A stretch of 64,000 nucleotides of DNA from assembly GCA_948474755.1 (NCBI GenBank), contig CAOLHI010001477.1, forward strand, positions 309,380 through 373,379, given 5' to 3'. The first letter of the stretch is position 1, and every line of letters starts with the position of its first letter. Position numbers and translations under genes: made by a program. Of this stretch, positions 11,437-22,340 are shown piece by piece. Origin of the DNA: Ctenosaura bakeri (Eukaryota; Chordata; Lepidosauria; Squamata; Iguanidae). The notes under the pieces are model-generated. The model worked only from the letters and a program-made list of their open reading frames with translations. It searched no databases and had not been told where the DNA came from.

Positions 11437-11547
11437 TACATTGGTTGAAATTCTTAAGATGAAGACATCTATACAACTGACCAACTGGGACAAATTTTGT
11501 TGCCTGACTAGACAGGGAGTATTATCATGTTTAAAAGATTAATGTGG

Positions 11548-13410
11548 ACTTCTGGCCAAGATGTCAGCGCAACTGGTAGCCTGAACCGTTGGCTCAGGGC
11601 TACCTGCTGTGAACCCAAAGGGAAAACATCCCCTGGGGACCCTTGGGGTCTCCTCAAAAACTCCCCCTTGACAGGTAGGGGGTGCAGGGCAGCTCATGTG
11701 TCCGGAATCGTCTTGGCGCCGGTAGAGAAGAGGTGGAGTTACTGGCGCAGAAAGGAGCGAGCACAGACCTGATGCCGTGGATTCGCAGCCAGTTTTAACT
11801 GACAAGCGCCGGCGAGAACCCTTTTTAAAAATGAAGAAGGACTGATCGTGCAATCCAGTTGAACAAACAAGTAGAAGATAAGAGAAGAAAGATTTTATTG
11901 GAGTTAAAACTGACCTGGTACAAGCTGAGGATGTGGATGGCAGAGTCTGGAGTTTTGAGGAGCGGTGATGGGAGAGTTCGGGAGGCAGTAATGGTCGACA
12001 AGGCTTGGACTTGCTGAGCGGAAAAGTGACTTTCCCCCCTGGGAGTGGCTGACCGAGCTTCCTCCTTTGTATACGTAAACATCCAATGTTTGTTTTAGAC
12101 TTGTTTGGAACTTGGTGTGGACTTGTGTATTTGGCTAGAACTTGCTTTTCTTGGGAGTGCTCGTTTTTGATAAAAAAAAATTTAAATGGACGATGACAAG
12201 GAAGCGAGAGGAGTTAAGAGAAAAGAGTTAAGGAATAAAAGGGGAGGGAAATATTGTGGCAGTGGCACCTTTTTGGAGAGGATAGGAAGCTCTCCTTTTG
12301 CTTTGGCTTAAGAAGAATAACATTTGAGGAGTGATTCTCTATTTTTTAATGTATTTTTAAATCTACTGTGGATTAGCCTCCTCAAGAGAGGTGAAGAGAG
12401 AAGTCTGTGTATAAATGAATTGTAAGTAGTACTATGAGCCTAAATGGTGGATTATAAATGACTGAATCTTTTCCCTTTCTATTTCTTTTGGAATGAATTT
12501 TGAATGGAAGTAGAATACATATAAAAGCAATAAAGACAGAATAACTGTCATTAGATACTTGTAAACTGAAGAAACTATAATTTTGTAATACTGATGGATC
12601 GATTATTTGGATGATTAGCTTCTGACAACATGGATTAGCCTCAGGAAGAGAGGTGAAGACACAAAAAGGGAAGTTATTGACCTTGATGGAAGGTGATTTG
12701 AGACTGAATATAGCCTGAAAACAGAAGGAGAAAATAAGAAGTATAAATAATTGATATAAACTGGTATGATATAAACTGTTATTAATAACTTTTAATTGCT
12801 AATGAAATAATCCTTTTCTTTTTTTTAATTAACTGATGGACAATAAATGAAATAGACTGATAGAAATCTGAGATTTTCTGTTGTAGATATAAGCTTTTAA
12901 AATAGCAACTACCATTATATAAAAATTACAATAATTAATACAATAATTAGTATATTTTAAAGGAAAAGTTGATTTAATAGTCTGATTTAGAGATTTGACT
13001 CCTCAGACTTAGAGATTATATCTCAGAAGGAAGTAGTGAGCCAAGGTATGGCTACAGGTCAAAAGAAGACAACACAGACACAAATTCAATCACAAGTTTT
13101 GGAAAGAAGAGGATCTATAGGCTCTAAAACAATGGAGGTAAATATGTTATTAGAAGAACTCCAAAAAATGAGAACTGACATGATGGAAGAATTAAAAGCA
13201 ACAAGGACAGAGATAAGAACGAGAACAGAAACAAAACAAGATCTGAAAAAGGAAGTCGAAAATCTGAATCAAAGCTTGCAGAAACTAACTACAGACCTAT
13301 CAACAATAGATCAAAAAGTGGAAGATATTAGGGAAAAAAGTCAAAAATTGGAAAATCAGGTGGAGCAGTTGAAGAAAGAACAGTAAAAAGATAAAGAAAC
13401 TATAATGAGA
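11548..13410 (+). repeat. extra 5' unit of L1 copy 2
   Basis: This unit starts ACTTCTGGCCAAGATGTC and parallels the second unit (start ACTTCCGGTCAAAATGTC at 13413) all the way to TATAATGAGA at 13401-13410. The matching point in the second copy is 15235-15244. The shared landmarks include GATGCCGTGGATTCGCAGCC (11771 and 13634). The two units are alike but clearly not identical, so they do not look like a recent duplication of one sequence. Two bases (TT, 13411-13412) at the junction fit neither copy. Each unit also carries twice a motif of the form GGATTAGCCTC(N)5GAGAGGTGAAGA (12366, 12633; 14235, 14419). Confidence 0.88.
13048..13410 (+). pseudogene. truncated L1 ORF1 in the extra 5' unit
   Basis: The frame opens MATGQKKTTQTQIQ and continues as a long coiled coil with heptad-like L, M, I and E/K spacing (MEELKATRTEIRT, LTTDLSTIDQKVEDI). 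This is the trimerisation part of L1 ORF1p, the RNA-binding chaperone. A TAA at 13384-13386 interrupts it, and homology ends abruptly at 13410 where the second 5' UTR starts. The RRM and C-terminal domains are therefore missing from this copy. It aligns closely with 14893-15244. Confidence 0.85.
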
Positions 13411-13412
13411 TT

Positions 13413-14892
13413 ACTTCCGGTCAAAATGTCGGTGCAGCTGGTAGCCTGAACTGCTGGCTCAGGACTACTGCTGTGAATCCGCAGGGTAAACAACTCCCGG
13501 GGACCTTGTGTCCCCACTAAAAGAAACCCCCTTAGCAGGTAGGGGATGCAGAGCAGCTCACGAAGTCCCTGATCGTCCTGCACCAGCAGTGAGGGAGTAG
13601 AGGTGCCGACACAAATGGGATGGAGGATGGAGCTGATGCCGTGGATTCGCAGCCAGGCAATCTGGGTCTCGCCGGTGAAAAACCTCTTTTAAAAGAAGAC
13701 GGCTTGAAGAAACAAAGTATCCAGTTGAAGCGATGAATTGAAGAAAATTTTAGAAGTTTGAAGTTTAAAGACCGACCTTTACCCAGGATAGAGACTTGTT
13801 AGAGAGGTCAGCGGTTGATTAGAGGTTCTGTGGCGCAAAGCGGACTCGTCAGAGTAATGGAGGACACAGCCGAGTTCGGCGACTTTGGTGAGCAGTGTAC
13901 TTTTTCTCCTTGAGTGTTGGAAATTGAGCTTCCCCCCTGAATTCCTACTACTAAATATTTCTTTTAAAATTAATATTAACTTACATTGATGGATTGAATG
14001 TGGATCTACTGATACTAATTTTTAAGCGGAGTCTAACTTTGATTTTTGAGATGGATCATGGAAAGGGGGGAAGCGGAAGACAACGGGGATATCGCAGAGG
14101 GGGAAGACATAACAGAGAATCTGAGATTAAGGAGAGGAAAAAATAGGGAAAGCTATGTCTCTTTCTTTCTTTTAGAACTGGATTTTCTCTTTTAACAACA
14201 TGGTTGTTGTTTTTTCAAAATGACATTTGATTATGGATTAGCCTCTGGAAGAGAGGTGAAGAAAATAAAAGGAACTACTGATTTTGACTGGAGTTTTGAT
14301 TGGAGTCTGGTTTGGGAATAGCAGGTTTTTAGACAATGGGGCATAATTGTTAATAATGACCTAAAACATTCTTTTTGATTTATTGATTTGTTTTGGCTTC
14401 TAAAATGATCTCTAAAATGGATTAGCCTTGGGTGAGAGGTGAAGAAAATAAGAGGAAATTACTTATTGTGGTGGGAATTGGGCTGAAATAGTGGACCTCT
14501 GAACAAAAGATATAAATTGTTAATAAGGACTGTTATTTAAATAAGTTGGTTAATTGATACTACATAAGTCAACTGTCTGATATAAAGTAAGAATAGAGGG
14601 AACAGCAATTTCATTGGTATAAACTTTTTTTTAGAGATGATAAATGAAATAGATTGTTTAGAAACTTAAGCTTTTATTGTGTAATAAATAGATTTTATTG
14701 TAATAATATAGTAATATTTTTTTTTTAGTAATAACTAGCGGTGTTAAATGTGATAAGCAGATATACAATACTTTAACAGACAATACTCAACACTGAATGA
14801 ACTCTCTTTATAAAGTGAGTTGAAAACAAGAAATCAGAACTAAGGTTTTTGGATCTTGAGACTGTTTTCAGAAGTGAACCTTGAGTAAAGGT
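13413..14892 (+). promoter_or_regulatory. L1 copy 2 5' UTR (second unit)
   Basis: About 1.48 kb from the element start motif to the ORF1 ATG. The first 270 bases are GC-rich, as expected for an L1 internal promoter; the rest is A/T-rich with two GGATTAGCCT...GAGAGGTGAAGA motifs. Promoter activity is inferred from position in the family and is not directly visible. Confidence 0.6.
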
Positions 14893-15876
14893 ATGGCAAC
14901 AGCCCCAAAGAAGAAAACACAGACACAAATTCAACCACAAGTTCAGGAAAGAAGAGGATCTATAGGCTCCAAAACAATGGAGGTAAATATGCTCCTGGAA
15001 GAGCAATGGACATGATGGAGGAGTTAAAAGCAACAAGGTCAGAGATAAGAACAACAAGAACAGAAATAAAACAAGATCTGAAAAGGAAAGTAGAAAACTT
15101 GAACCAGAGCTTACAGAAACTCACTACAGACCTAACAACAATAGATCAAAAGGTGGAAGATATTCAGGAAAAAAGTCAAAAACTGGAAAACCAGGTGGAG
15201 CAGATGAAGAAAGAACAGCAAAAAGATAAAGAAACTATAATGAGACTGGAAATTCGCCAATGAAGCAGATGTTTCAAATTAAGAGGTCTCCCAGAACAAA
15301 AGGAGGAAAATTTACACCAAAGAGTTACAGATATTTTGGCACCATATATAGGTCAAAGAAGAGCAAGATTTTAACATGAAACAGACAAGGTTTTCAGAAT
15401 TGAATCAACAGCGGCAAAGCGGAAAGATTTACCTCGAGATATCCTGATCTACTTCACCAGGGAAAAGATTCGGGACTTAATTATGGAGCAAAATTACAAA
15501 GAAAAATTAATAGTGGACAAGAATGAAATTAAAATTTTTAAGGATGCACCACCAAGTGTGATGAGGAATAGAAGAGAATATACATTATTGATAAGGATTC
15601 TGCAATCTCTGGAAATAAGATACAGATGGGACATACCAGAAGGCCTTTCTTTTTTCTTCGAAGATAGGAGAATAAAGTTCTGTTCAGCAAGCAACAGAAT
15701 TTCAAGAGAAACACTTGAAAACTGGCTCAAAAACAGTAAGAACCGAAGACAAGAAACCAGAAAAATCAATAGAATCTGTACAGATGGGAGGGGCAGCAGC
15801 AGATGAATCTAGTCCAATGTCTGAAGAAGAGTCAGAATCGGTAGAACCAGAAGAGAAAAAGAAAAAAGGTAAGTAA
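14893..15876 (+). pseudogene. L1 copy 2 ORF1 (RNA-binding chaperone), broken
   Basis: The ATG at 14893 begins MATAPKKKTQTQIQ, with the coiled coil from about 14985 to 15245. Compared with the upstream copy, about 13 bases are missing near 15003, which shifts the frame. A TGA follows IRQ at 15261. The RRM and C-terminal part is readable from about 15270 (GLPEQKEENLHQRVTDIL, then DLPRDILIYFTREKIRDL). The end is acidic then basic (SEEESESVEPEEKKKKGK) in another frame, with TAA at 15874-15876. ORF2 starts 18 bases later. ORF1p would trimerise and coat L1 RNA; this copy cannot make it. Confidence 0.85.
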
Positions 15877-15894
15877 AGATAGCGAACAGCAAAT

Positions 15895-18800
15895 ATGAAG
15901 ATAATTTCATGGAATGTATGAGGAATAAATTCACAAAGAGAAGACATATTTTTCACCATTTAGAAAGACTGGGGCCTCAAATTATTGTTTTACAAGAGAC
16001 CCATATAAAGAAAAACCAAGAAAAGTATTTATATAATTCCAAACCAGGTCATTGTTTTGTTTCTTCATACTTAAAGAAGATAAGAGGTGTTGCAATTTAT
16101 ATAGATAAAGATATTCAAGCAAAAGAAATCTTTAAAGATGAAGAAGGAAGAATATTGGGCATAGTAATTTTGAAGAATGGTAAAAAAAAATTACTGGTTG
16201 GAGTCTATGCCCCAAATGAAAACAAAGCTGATTTTAGAAGAAACTGCGAGAAAGAATATTAGTATATGAGTATGAAGACTGGATCCTTGCGGGAGACTGG
16301 AATGGAGTTCAGGAAATTAAATTGGATAACACAGTTTCTCAGAATAAAGAAGATCAAGCATAGAGAGGAAAATTGCCAAAAAGCTTTTTTGAGATGTGTG
16401 AAGAATTATCTGTTTTAGATGTACGGAGAACTATTTACCCAAATGTTAAAGACTTTACTTTTTTTCTCTGAAGTTCATCAGTCTTGGTCTCGAATAGATA
16501 TGATTTTCATTTCTAAACATTTGATATCAGAGACAAGGAAGATAGAAATACTGCCTAAGGTCATCTCAGACCATTGTCCGGTGATGTTGCAAACCCAAGA
16601 GAAGACTACACAGCTTCAATGGCAATTGAATGATAGTTTATTGAACGATGAAGAGATAGTAAAACAAGCGAAAGAAATGTTAAAAAACTATTTTAAAGAA
16701 AATATAAAAGAAGATATGAAAATGAAAATGGATATGAAAATGAAAACGGTCTGGGACGCATCGAAGGTAGTACTAAGAGGATTTTTTATACAGTAATGAA
16801 AAATTCAGAATAAAAAAAGATGGGAGAAATTGATTACACTTCCAGAGAAAGAAAAAGAACTTTAAAAAATCCATTGCAAAAATAATTACAGCAGGAGATT
16901 AAGAAAATACAGAAGGAGACGGCAATAATAACAAAGATATAGCAAAAAAGATGAAACAGATGAAACTGACTCAATTTAAATGTGCTAATAAAATTGGGAA
17001 ATGGTTAGCATACAAATTCAAGAAGAAAGAGAGGAATATAATTGGTGAGTTGAAACATGGAAAGAAGTTGATTACTCAGCATGAAAAGATAAAACAGAAA
17101 TGTGAAGAATACTTTGGAAAATTATTTTATGAAATAAAATCCCCTCAACAATATGAGCAAAATATGTCTGAATATCTCCAAAAAGTAAAGAACTCTAAAA
17201 TGCTGTTGAAAGCACAGAAACAGTTGAATAAATCAATAACAATTACTGAAATTGAAGGAGCTATAAAAGATTTGAAAGAGGATAAGGCACCAGGACCAGA
17301 CGGTTTCACCACACTATATTACAAGAGATTTATAAAAGAACTGATTCAACCAATTCAAGCAACCTCAAAGGAAACAGAGAAATATGGTAAACTGAAATCA
17401 TGGGGAGAATCTAATATTGTACTGATACTCAAAGAGGGTAAAGATAAAAAAGAAGTCAAGAATTATAGACCAATCTCCTTGTTGAATGTAGACTATAAAA
17501 TTTTTGCGGCAGTGTTGGCAAAACAGTTGAGGACAAGATTCAAGAAGATCAAACAGGCTTTCTCCCAGGTAGATACATGAGAAGCAATGTTAGAAAATTT
17601 TAGATGTAATTGAATACTATGATAAAAAGCCAGGGAAGAAAGCTGCACTCATTTTTTTGGACACAGAAAAGGCATTTGATAATGTTTCCTGGGCTTTCAT
17701 ACATTGGGTATTGAGAGAACATGACATAGGAGAAGACTTTTGCAAATGGATTGAGATGATCTATCAAGAACAATCTGCGAGGTTAATAATTAATGGAGAT
17801 ATTTCGACAAGCTTTGAAATAAATAAAGGGGTATGACAAGGGTGCCCATTATCATCTCTATTATTTATAGCTGTTTGGAAGTATTGCTGAATATAATAAA
17901 TGAGGATCCACAGATAAGAGGTTTGAAAATAAATAAAAAGGAACTAAAATTAAAAGCTTTCGCAGATGATGTAATTATATTTTTGGAGGATCCACAAGAA
18001 TCAATCCAGGCGCTGATGGAAACTTTACAAAGATATGGACAAATGACAGGATATAAGATAAATAAGAAGAAGACAATGATGATGACACTGAACATGACTA
18101 AAAAAGAACAAGCCAATTTGGAGAGCAGATCTGCACGTCAATTAACTAAGAAAACAAAATATTTAGGAATTATTATAATGAAAAAGAATCAAGAATTATT
18201 TGATAATAATTATTTGAAGATATGGAAAGAGATTTAAAATGATATGGAAAAATAGAAAAACCTAAATTTATCTTTCCTGGGAAGAATAAATGCTTTTAAA
18301 ATGTCTTTACTACCTAATGTTCCTTTTTCAGAATTTACCAATAATAGGAAAAGAGAAAGTATTTACAGAATGGAAAAAGGATCTTCAGAAATTCATCTGG
18401 CAAAAGAAAAAGCCAAGGATAAGATTTAAAACACTTCAGGATGCAAAAGAAAGAGGAAGATTAGATCTTCCATCATTGAAAATTTATTACTACGCATGCT
18501 GTCTAGATTGGATTAAAGATTGGATTCAATTAGAGGGAACAACTATGAAAGAATTGGAAGAAATAAATAACAGATTCGGATGACATGGATATTTATGCTA
18601 TGATAGATTAGCAGTGAATGACAAGTTCAATAATCATTGCATCCGGAAGACAGTGTTAAAGATTCGGCTACAGATAAAACGGAAATATTATACAAAACTT
18701 CCAATATGGACTTCACCACAAGAAGCATATAACATTGCCTCAACAAAACAAGGAAATTTATTTAACATAACAAGATACATTGAAACGGAAAGGGGATAAA

Positions 18801-19596
18801 CGGGATACTGTGTACAGTAGAAGAATTAAAGGCTGATAGATATGAGCTAAACTGGTTCCCATGGCTACAACTCAAAGAAATATTTAAAATGGATCAAGAA
18901 CTGTATGGATTTGAGAGACAAGAGAACAAATTAGATTTATTGATGAAGGGGAATCAAAAGAAGAGAATCTCTAAATTCTATAAATTATTGTTGAAAAGGG
19001 AACCAAAAGTAGTTAAAGATACAATGGTTAGATGGGCTCAGAATGTGGGACATCTGATTGAATTAGAAGTTTGAGAGAAAGTATGGAAAACTGATATAAA
19101 ATTTACACCAAACTTAAATCTAAGGGAAAATTTTCATAAAATGCTTCACAGATGGTATATGACCCCAGAAAGATTACAAACAATAACTAAAAATGGGAAT
19201 TCAAAATGTTGGAAGTGTGATGAAAAGATTGGGTCCTTTTCTCCTATGTGGTGGACTCACAGAAGGGCAAAGAAGTTCTGGAAGGGGATACATGATGAAA
19301 GTCAAAGAATTTGTAAAGTTAACTTTGAAATGATACCGGAATTTTATTTGTTAAATATGTTAGGGCAACAAAAGGAGATAAGAAGCTACCAGAAGATATT
19401 GCTATATTTGATAACAGCTGCAAGGTTGACACATGCACAATATTGGAAAGAAAAGATAGATATTGACTTGGGAGAATGGAAATTAAAATTTCTGGATATG
19501 GTAGAGACAGAAAAATTAGCATTCTTTTTGAAAACCAAACCTATCCAGAACTTTGAAAGGGAATGGAAAAGAGTTTTGGATTGGACAAAAACATAA
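15895..19596 (+). pseudogene. L1 copy 2 ORF2 (endonuclease-reverse transcriptase), broken
   Basis: From the ATG at 15895 the protein reads MKIISWNV, then a TGA (15919-15921), then GIN and ILQETHIKKNQE-type APE endonuclease sequence. Further landmarks are VGVYAPNENKADF near 16200, SDHCPVML near 16570, DKAPGPDGFTTLYYK near 17285, NYRPISLLNVDYKIF near 17460, LDTEKAFDN near 17655 and AFADDVIIF (catalytic) near 17960. The C-terminal Cys-rich motif CWKCDEKIG followed by WW lies near 19210. GV(stop)QGCPLS at 17832-17834 is another TGA in a core block. Domain order and length are complete for L1 (about 1,230 codons), but several stops and frameshifts make it inactive. Confidence 0.92.
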
Positions 19597-19826
19597 ATGT
19601 ACAAGAACTAAAGAAAGAAACAACGTAATTGTTTTTCTTTTCTGTAAATGGAAATGTAACTGTTCTTCTCTTTTGTAAATGGAAACAAAGAAGATTCAGC
19701 TGGAGAATATAAATATGGAAGTGGGAGGGGAGAGTGTGATGTATCTGAAATAAGTGTATATCCACTCTGTTTTTTAAGTAACTAAATCCTTAATAAAAAT
19801 ATTTTTTTAAAAAAAAGATTAATGTG

Positions 19827-20803
19827 TGGGTCTAGAAGTAGCTGTCTTTACTACAGTCTTAAAAACACTCAAGGTTCCCTCACTTCCAAAGGTGAGAAAC
19901 TGCCATCCAACTTTGTTGAACTGCAACCTCACAGTCCCTCACTATAGACTATAAGGATTAGGACTAGTAGGAATCCCACCTCCTTATATTTCTATTAGGC
20001 AAATACAAATGTTGATGTAGTTATATCACAATACAGTCTGCTGTGAAGGGAAGATATCCTATGACTGAATTGCTTCTACTTGCTCCAACAGGCAGGGAAA
20101 TAACAAGGTTTGAGTGGAATGGTTCCTAGCATGGGTAAACAACCTGAGCAAATCACAGTCTAATGCTACAGCTAAAAGAGAAGCCCCCAAGAGTGAAGGA
20201 AAGGGACAACAAACAAAAGGAACAAAAAAAGGGGGGGGGAATTACTCACAAAAAGCTGAGAGAATAAAGCTGAGAGAATAAACTGCCAGCAATAACTAAA
20301 AGAATGTCTTTTCTCCTCTAAAGAAAATGACTGCATAAAGCAAGCAATGTTTCTTTTTCCTATAGCAGGAGACAACAACCTATGGGTACGACATACTAGA
20401 GTTCTAGACAAAACTGGACAGACTGTGCTGTTGCTATCAATAACTGAATAAAAAAACTAGAACTTCTAATTGATTCACAACTTACTGAAGTACCTGCCAA
20501 CCAAACAAAGCAAAGTAGAACCACAAAGGTAGATCTTAAATTACAAAACAGAAGCCAACTGATATTCAACTGGTGTGACTTTATACTGAATTCAGCTAAA
20601 GTGGCTGCACTTTTATGGAACATGCAGGAAAGTATTACATAATCAAAACAACATAACCAGCACAGACTTTTCCAGAAGGTTTACACTCAGACAAAGGACA
20701 AGCCATGCTATAAATCAATAAACCTCACAGTGAAGTTATTGGAATTATCACATTTCCTGATGTATGATGTTCTTGTGAATAATTTTCTTGCATTTTTTGC
20801 AAA
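19827..20803. other. MSH3 intron, nothing recognised
   Basis: Intronic sequence between the L1 target duplication and DIRS copy 1. The only structure noted is a 14-base tandem duplication (AAAGCTGAGAGAAT) at about 20252-20279. I found no YR remnant here that would extend the old DIRS copy at 27058. Confidence 0.45.
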
Positions 20804-21130
20804 GAACAGGTTGCTTGCCTGTAACTTTGGTTCTTCAAGTGGTCATCTGTGCCCTCACACACTGGGAGTTTTCGCGCATGCGCGGTAACGTTCAGAAGAT
20901 TCTAGAGCTAAGCAGCTTGGCGGGAACCCCTTCCCCATGCCCTTACTGAGCACGCTCAGCCCACAAGCCAACAGTCTCTCCTCAGTTCTGGAGTCCGCCA
21001 ATTAGGGACCTGAAAGAGGAGGTGGCTGGGTGTGTGTGTGTGAGGGCACAGATGACCACTCAAAGAACCACAGTTACAGGTAAGCAACCTGTTCTTCTTC
21101 TTTGTGGTCTCTGTGCCTCACACACTGGGA
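20804..21130. repeat. DIRS copy 1 internal complementary region with left terminus
   Basis: The element edge 20804-20859 (GAACAGGTTGCTTGCCTG...) is mirrored by its reverse complement at 21038-21094. Directly next to it, 21093-21130 is the reverse complement of the opposite edge of the element at 26989-27024. This joint complement of both element edges is the internal complementary region that defines DIRS1-like elements and acts as the template bridging the two ends during circle formation. Confidence 0.92.
20853..20988. repeat. DIRS copy 1 terminal inverted repeat, left
   Basis: About 135 bp here match the reverse complement of 26867-27002 with few differences (for example CACACACTGGGAGTTTTCGC against CACACACTGGGAATTTTCGC). 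Shared landmarks are AAGATTCTAGAGCTAAGC and CTTGGCGGGAACCCC. Confidence 0.93.
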
Positions 21131-21167
21131 GATTTTTTAGCTTACCAGTTCGACGGTGGGTCACGTC

Positions 21168-22340
21168 CTAGAGAACAGAAGACAACATCGCACGTCCAAA
21201 CCGGACATCTCTCCGGGACCGGCAGTCCAGTCTGTAGTGGCGCACGAAGGTCGAGGGTTGAGACCAGGTCACCACATGGCACAGTTCCTGCAGATCCACT
21301 CCTCGAAGGAGAGCTGCTGAGGAAGCCACAGCTCTGGTGGAATGAGAATGCAGCAAAGCTGGCGGAGGCTGCTTGGCCAGTTCATACGCCAGCAGAATGG
21401 TCTGGGCCACCCATTTGGAAAACCTCTGGGTGGACACCTTGTGGCCTTTTCAACGCCCACCGTAGCAGATGAACAGATGGGGTGTCTGACAGAAAGACGC
21501 AGTCCGGTGCGTGTAGAAAGCCAAGGCCCGACGAACATCAAGAGAGTGGAGGGACCTCTCCAAGGGCATAGTCGTGTCCGGATGAAAGGTTGGTAGGATA
21601 ATGTCCTGACTGTGGTGAAAATGGGACACCACCTTGGGTAAGAAGGAGATATCTGATCGAAGAACCACCTTGTCTCTATGGAAAACGAGGAAGGGCTCAT
21701 CCAACCGAAGTGCTGTCAGCTCACTCGCCCTCCTTGCTGAGGTGACTGCTACCAGAAAGGCAGTCTTGATGGTCAGGAGCCTGTCATCAGCAGTCGCCAC
21801 GGTCTCAAAGGGTGGTCTCGTCAACTGGGATAGTACCAAGGACAGTGACCAAAGTGGTAGCGGGGACGACACTGGTGGATAAAGGTGCCGCAGGCCCTTC
21901 ATAAACTGCTTGAGAGCAGCGTCTCTGAAGAGAGCTGCCGAGAGGGATCCTCGTGGCTGATAAGCCATGATAGTGGCGAGACAGACCTTCAGGGATGGGA
22001 AGGCGAGCCCTTGTTGCCGAAGGTGGAGAAGAAAATGGAGCACAGTAGGCAGATTGACAGGCAATACCAGCTCACGACGAGCTTCCGCGAAGGCTACGAA
22101 TTTCTGCCACTTGTAGTGGTAGTTGCGCCGTGTCGACTCCTTCCTGGCCACAATGAGAACATCCTGGATGGTCGGATCCTCTAAGGCATTATTCTCCATG
22201 CGTGGAGGGCCAGGAGGGGCAGGTCCAGGTGGAGAACAAGACCGTTGGAGTGTGACAGGAGATCTGATGCTGTTGGAAACTTGAGGAGTCGACTGCGAGT
22301 AGCCTCGAACAGGGGGCCAAACCAGTGCTGCCTTGGCCAA
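21168..22340 (-). pseudogene. DIRS copy 1 tyrosine recombinase
   Basis: The YR inserts the circular cDNA by strand exchange. The N-terminal core-binding part reads NYHYKWQKFVAFAEARR near 22210. The catalytic Arg lies in TSARRASELTALRL (about 21730), the second box is HSTR (HSHSTRAVASSAAL, about 21330) and the Tyr nucleophile is in FVRHYRLD (about 21245). All recognisable catalytic residues are therefore still present. One TGA at 21450-21452 interrupts the frame between the Arg and His-x-x-Arg boxes; the frame is otherwise continuous for about 390 codons. It overlaps the end of the RT-RNase H frame by about 160 bases, as is usual in DIRS elements. Confidence 0.92.

Larger units (their letters stand above)
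11533..19826 (+). mobile_element. full-length L1 copy 2 with duplicated 5' end (element 11548-19812)
   Basis: The 14-bp sequence AAAAGATTAATGTG occurs at 11533-11546 and again at 19813-19826, directly after the A-rich 3' end, so it is a target-site duplication. In between lie a first 5' segment (11548-13410), a second complete 5' UTR (13413-14892), ORF1, ORF2 and a short 3' UTR (19597-19812). Because one duplication encloses everything, the whole 8.3-kb structure probably entered in one event. It lies antisense to MSH3 in its largest intron. Both ORFs now carry stops and frameshifts. Confidence 0.92.

Noticed and set aside
13036..15263. Two separate host coiled-coil genes
   Set aside because: Both frames are the same L1 ORF1 coiled coil in two copies, followed by L1 ORF2 and bounded by one L1 target duplication.
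22181..22340. Domesticated recombinase gene
   Set aside because: The recombinase sits in a complete DIRS element with its own termini and carries a stop. No sign of separate conservation.
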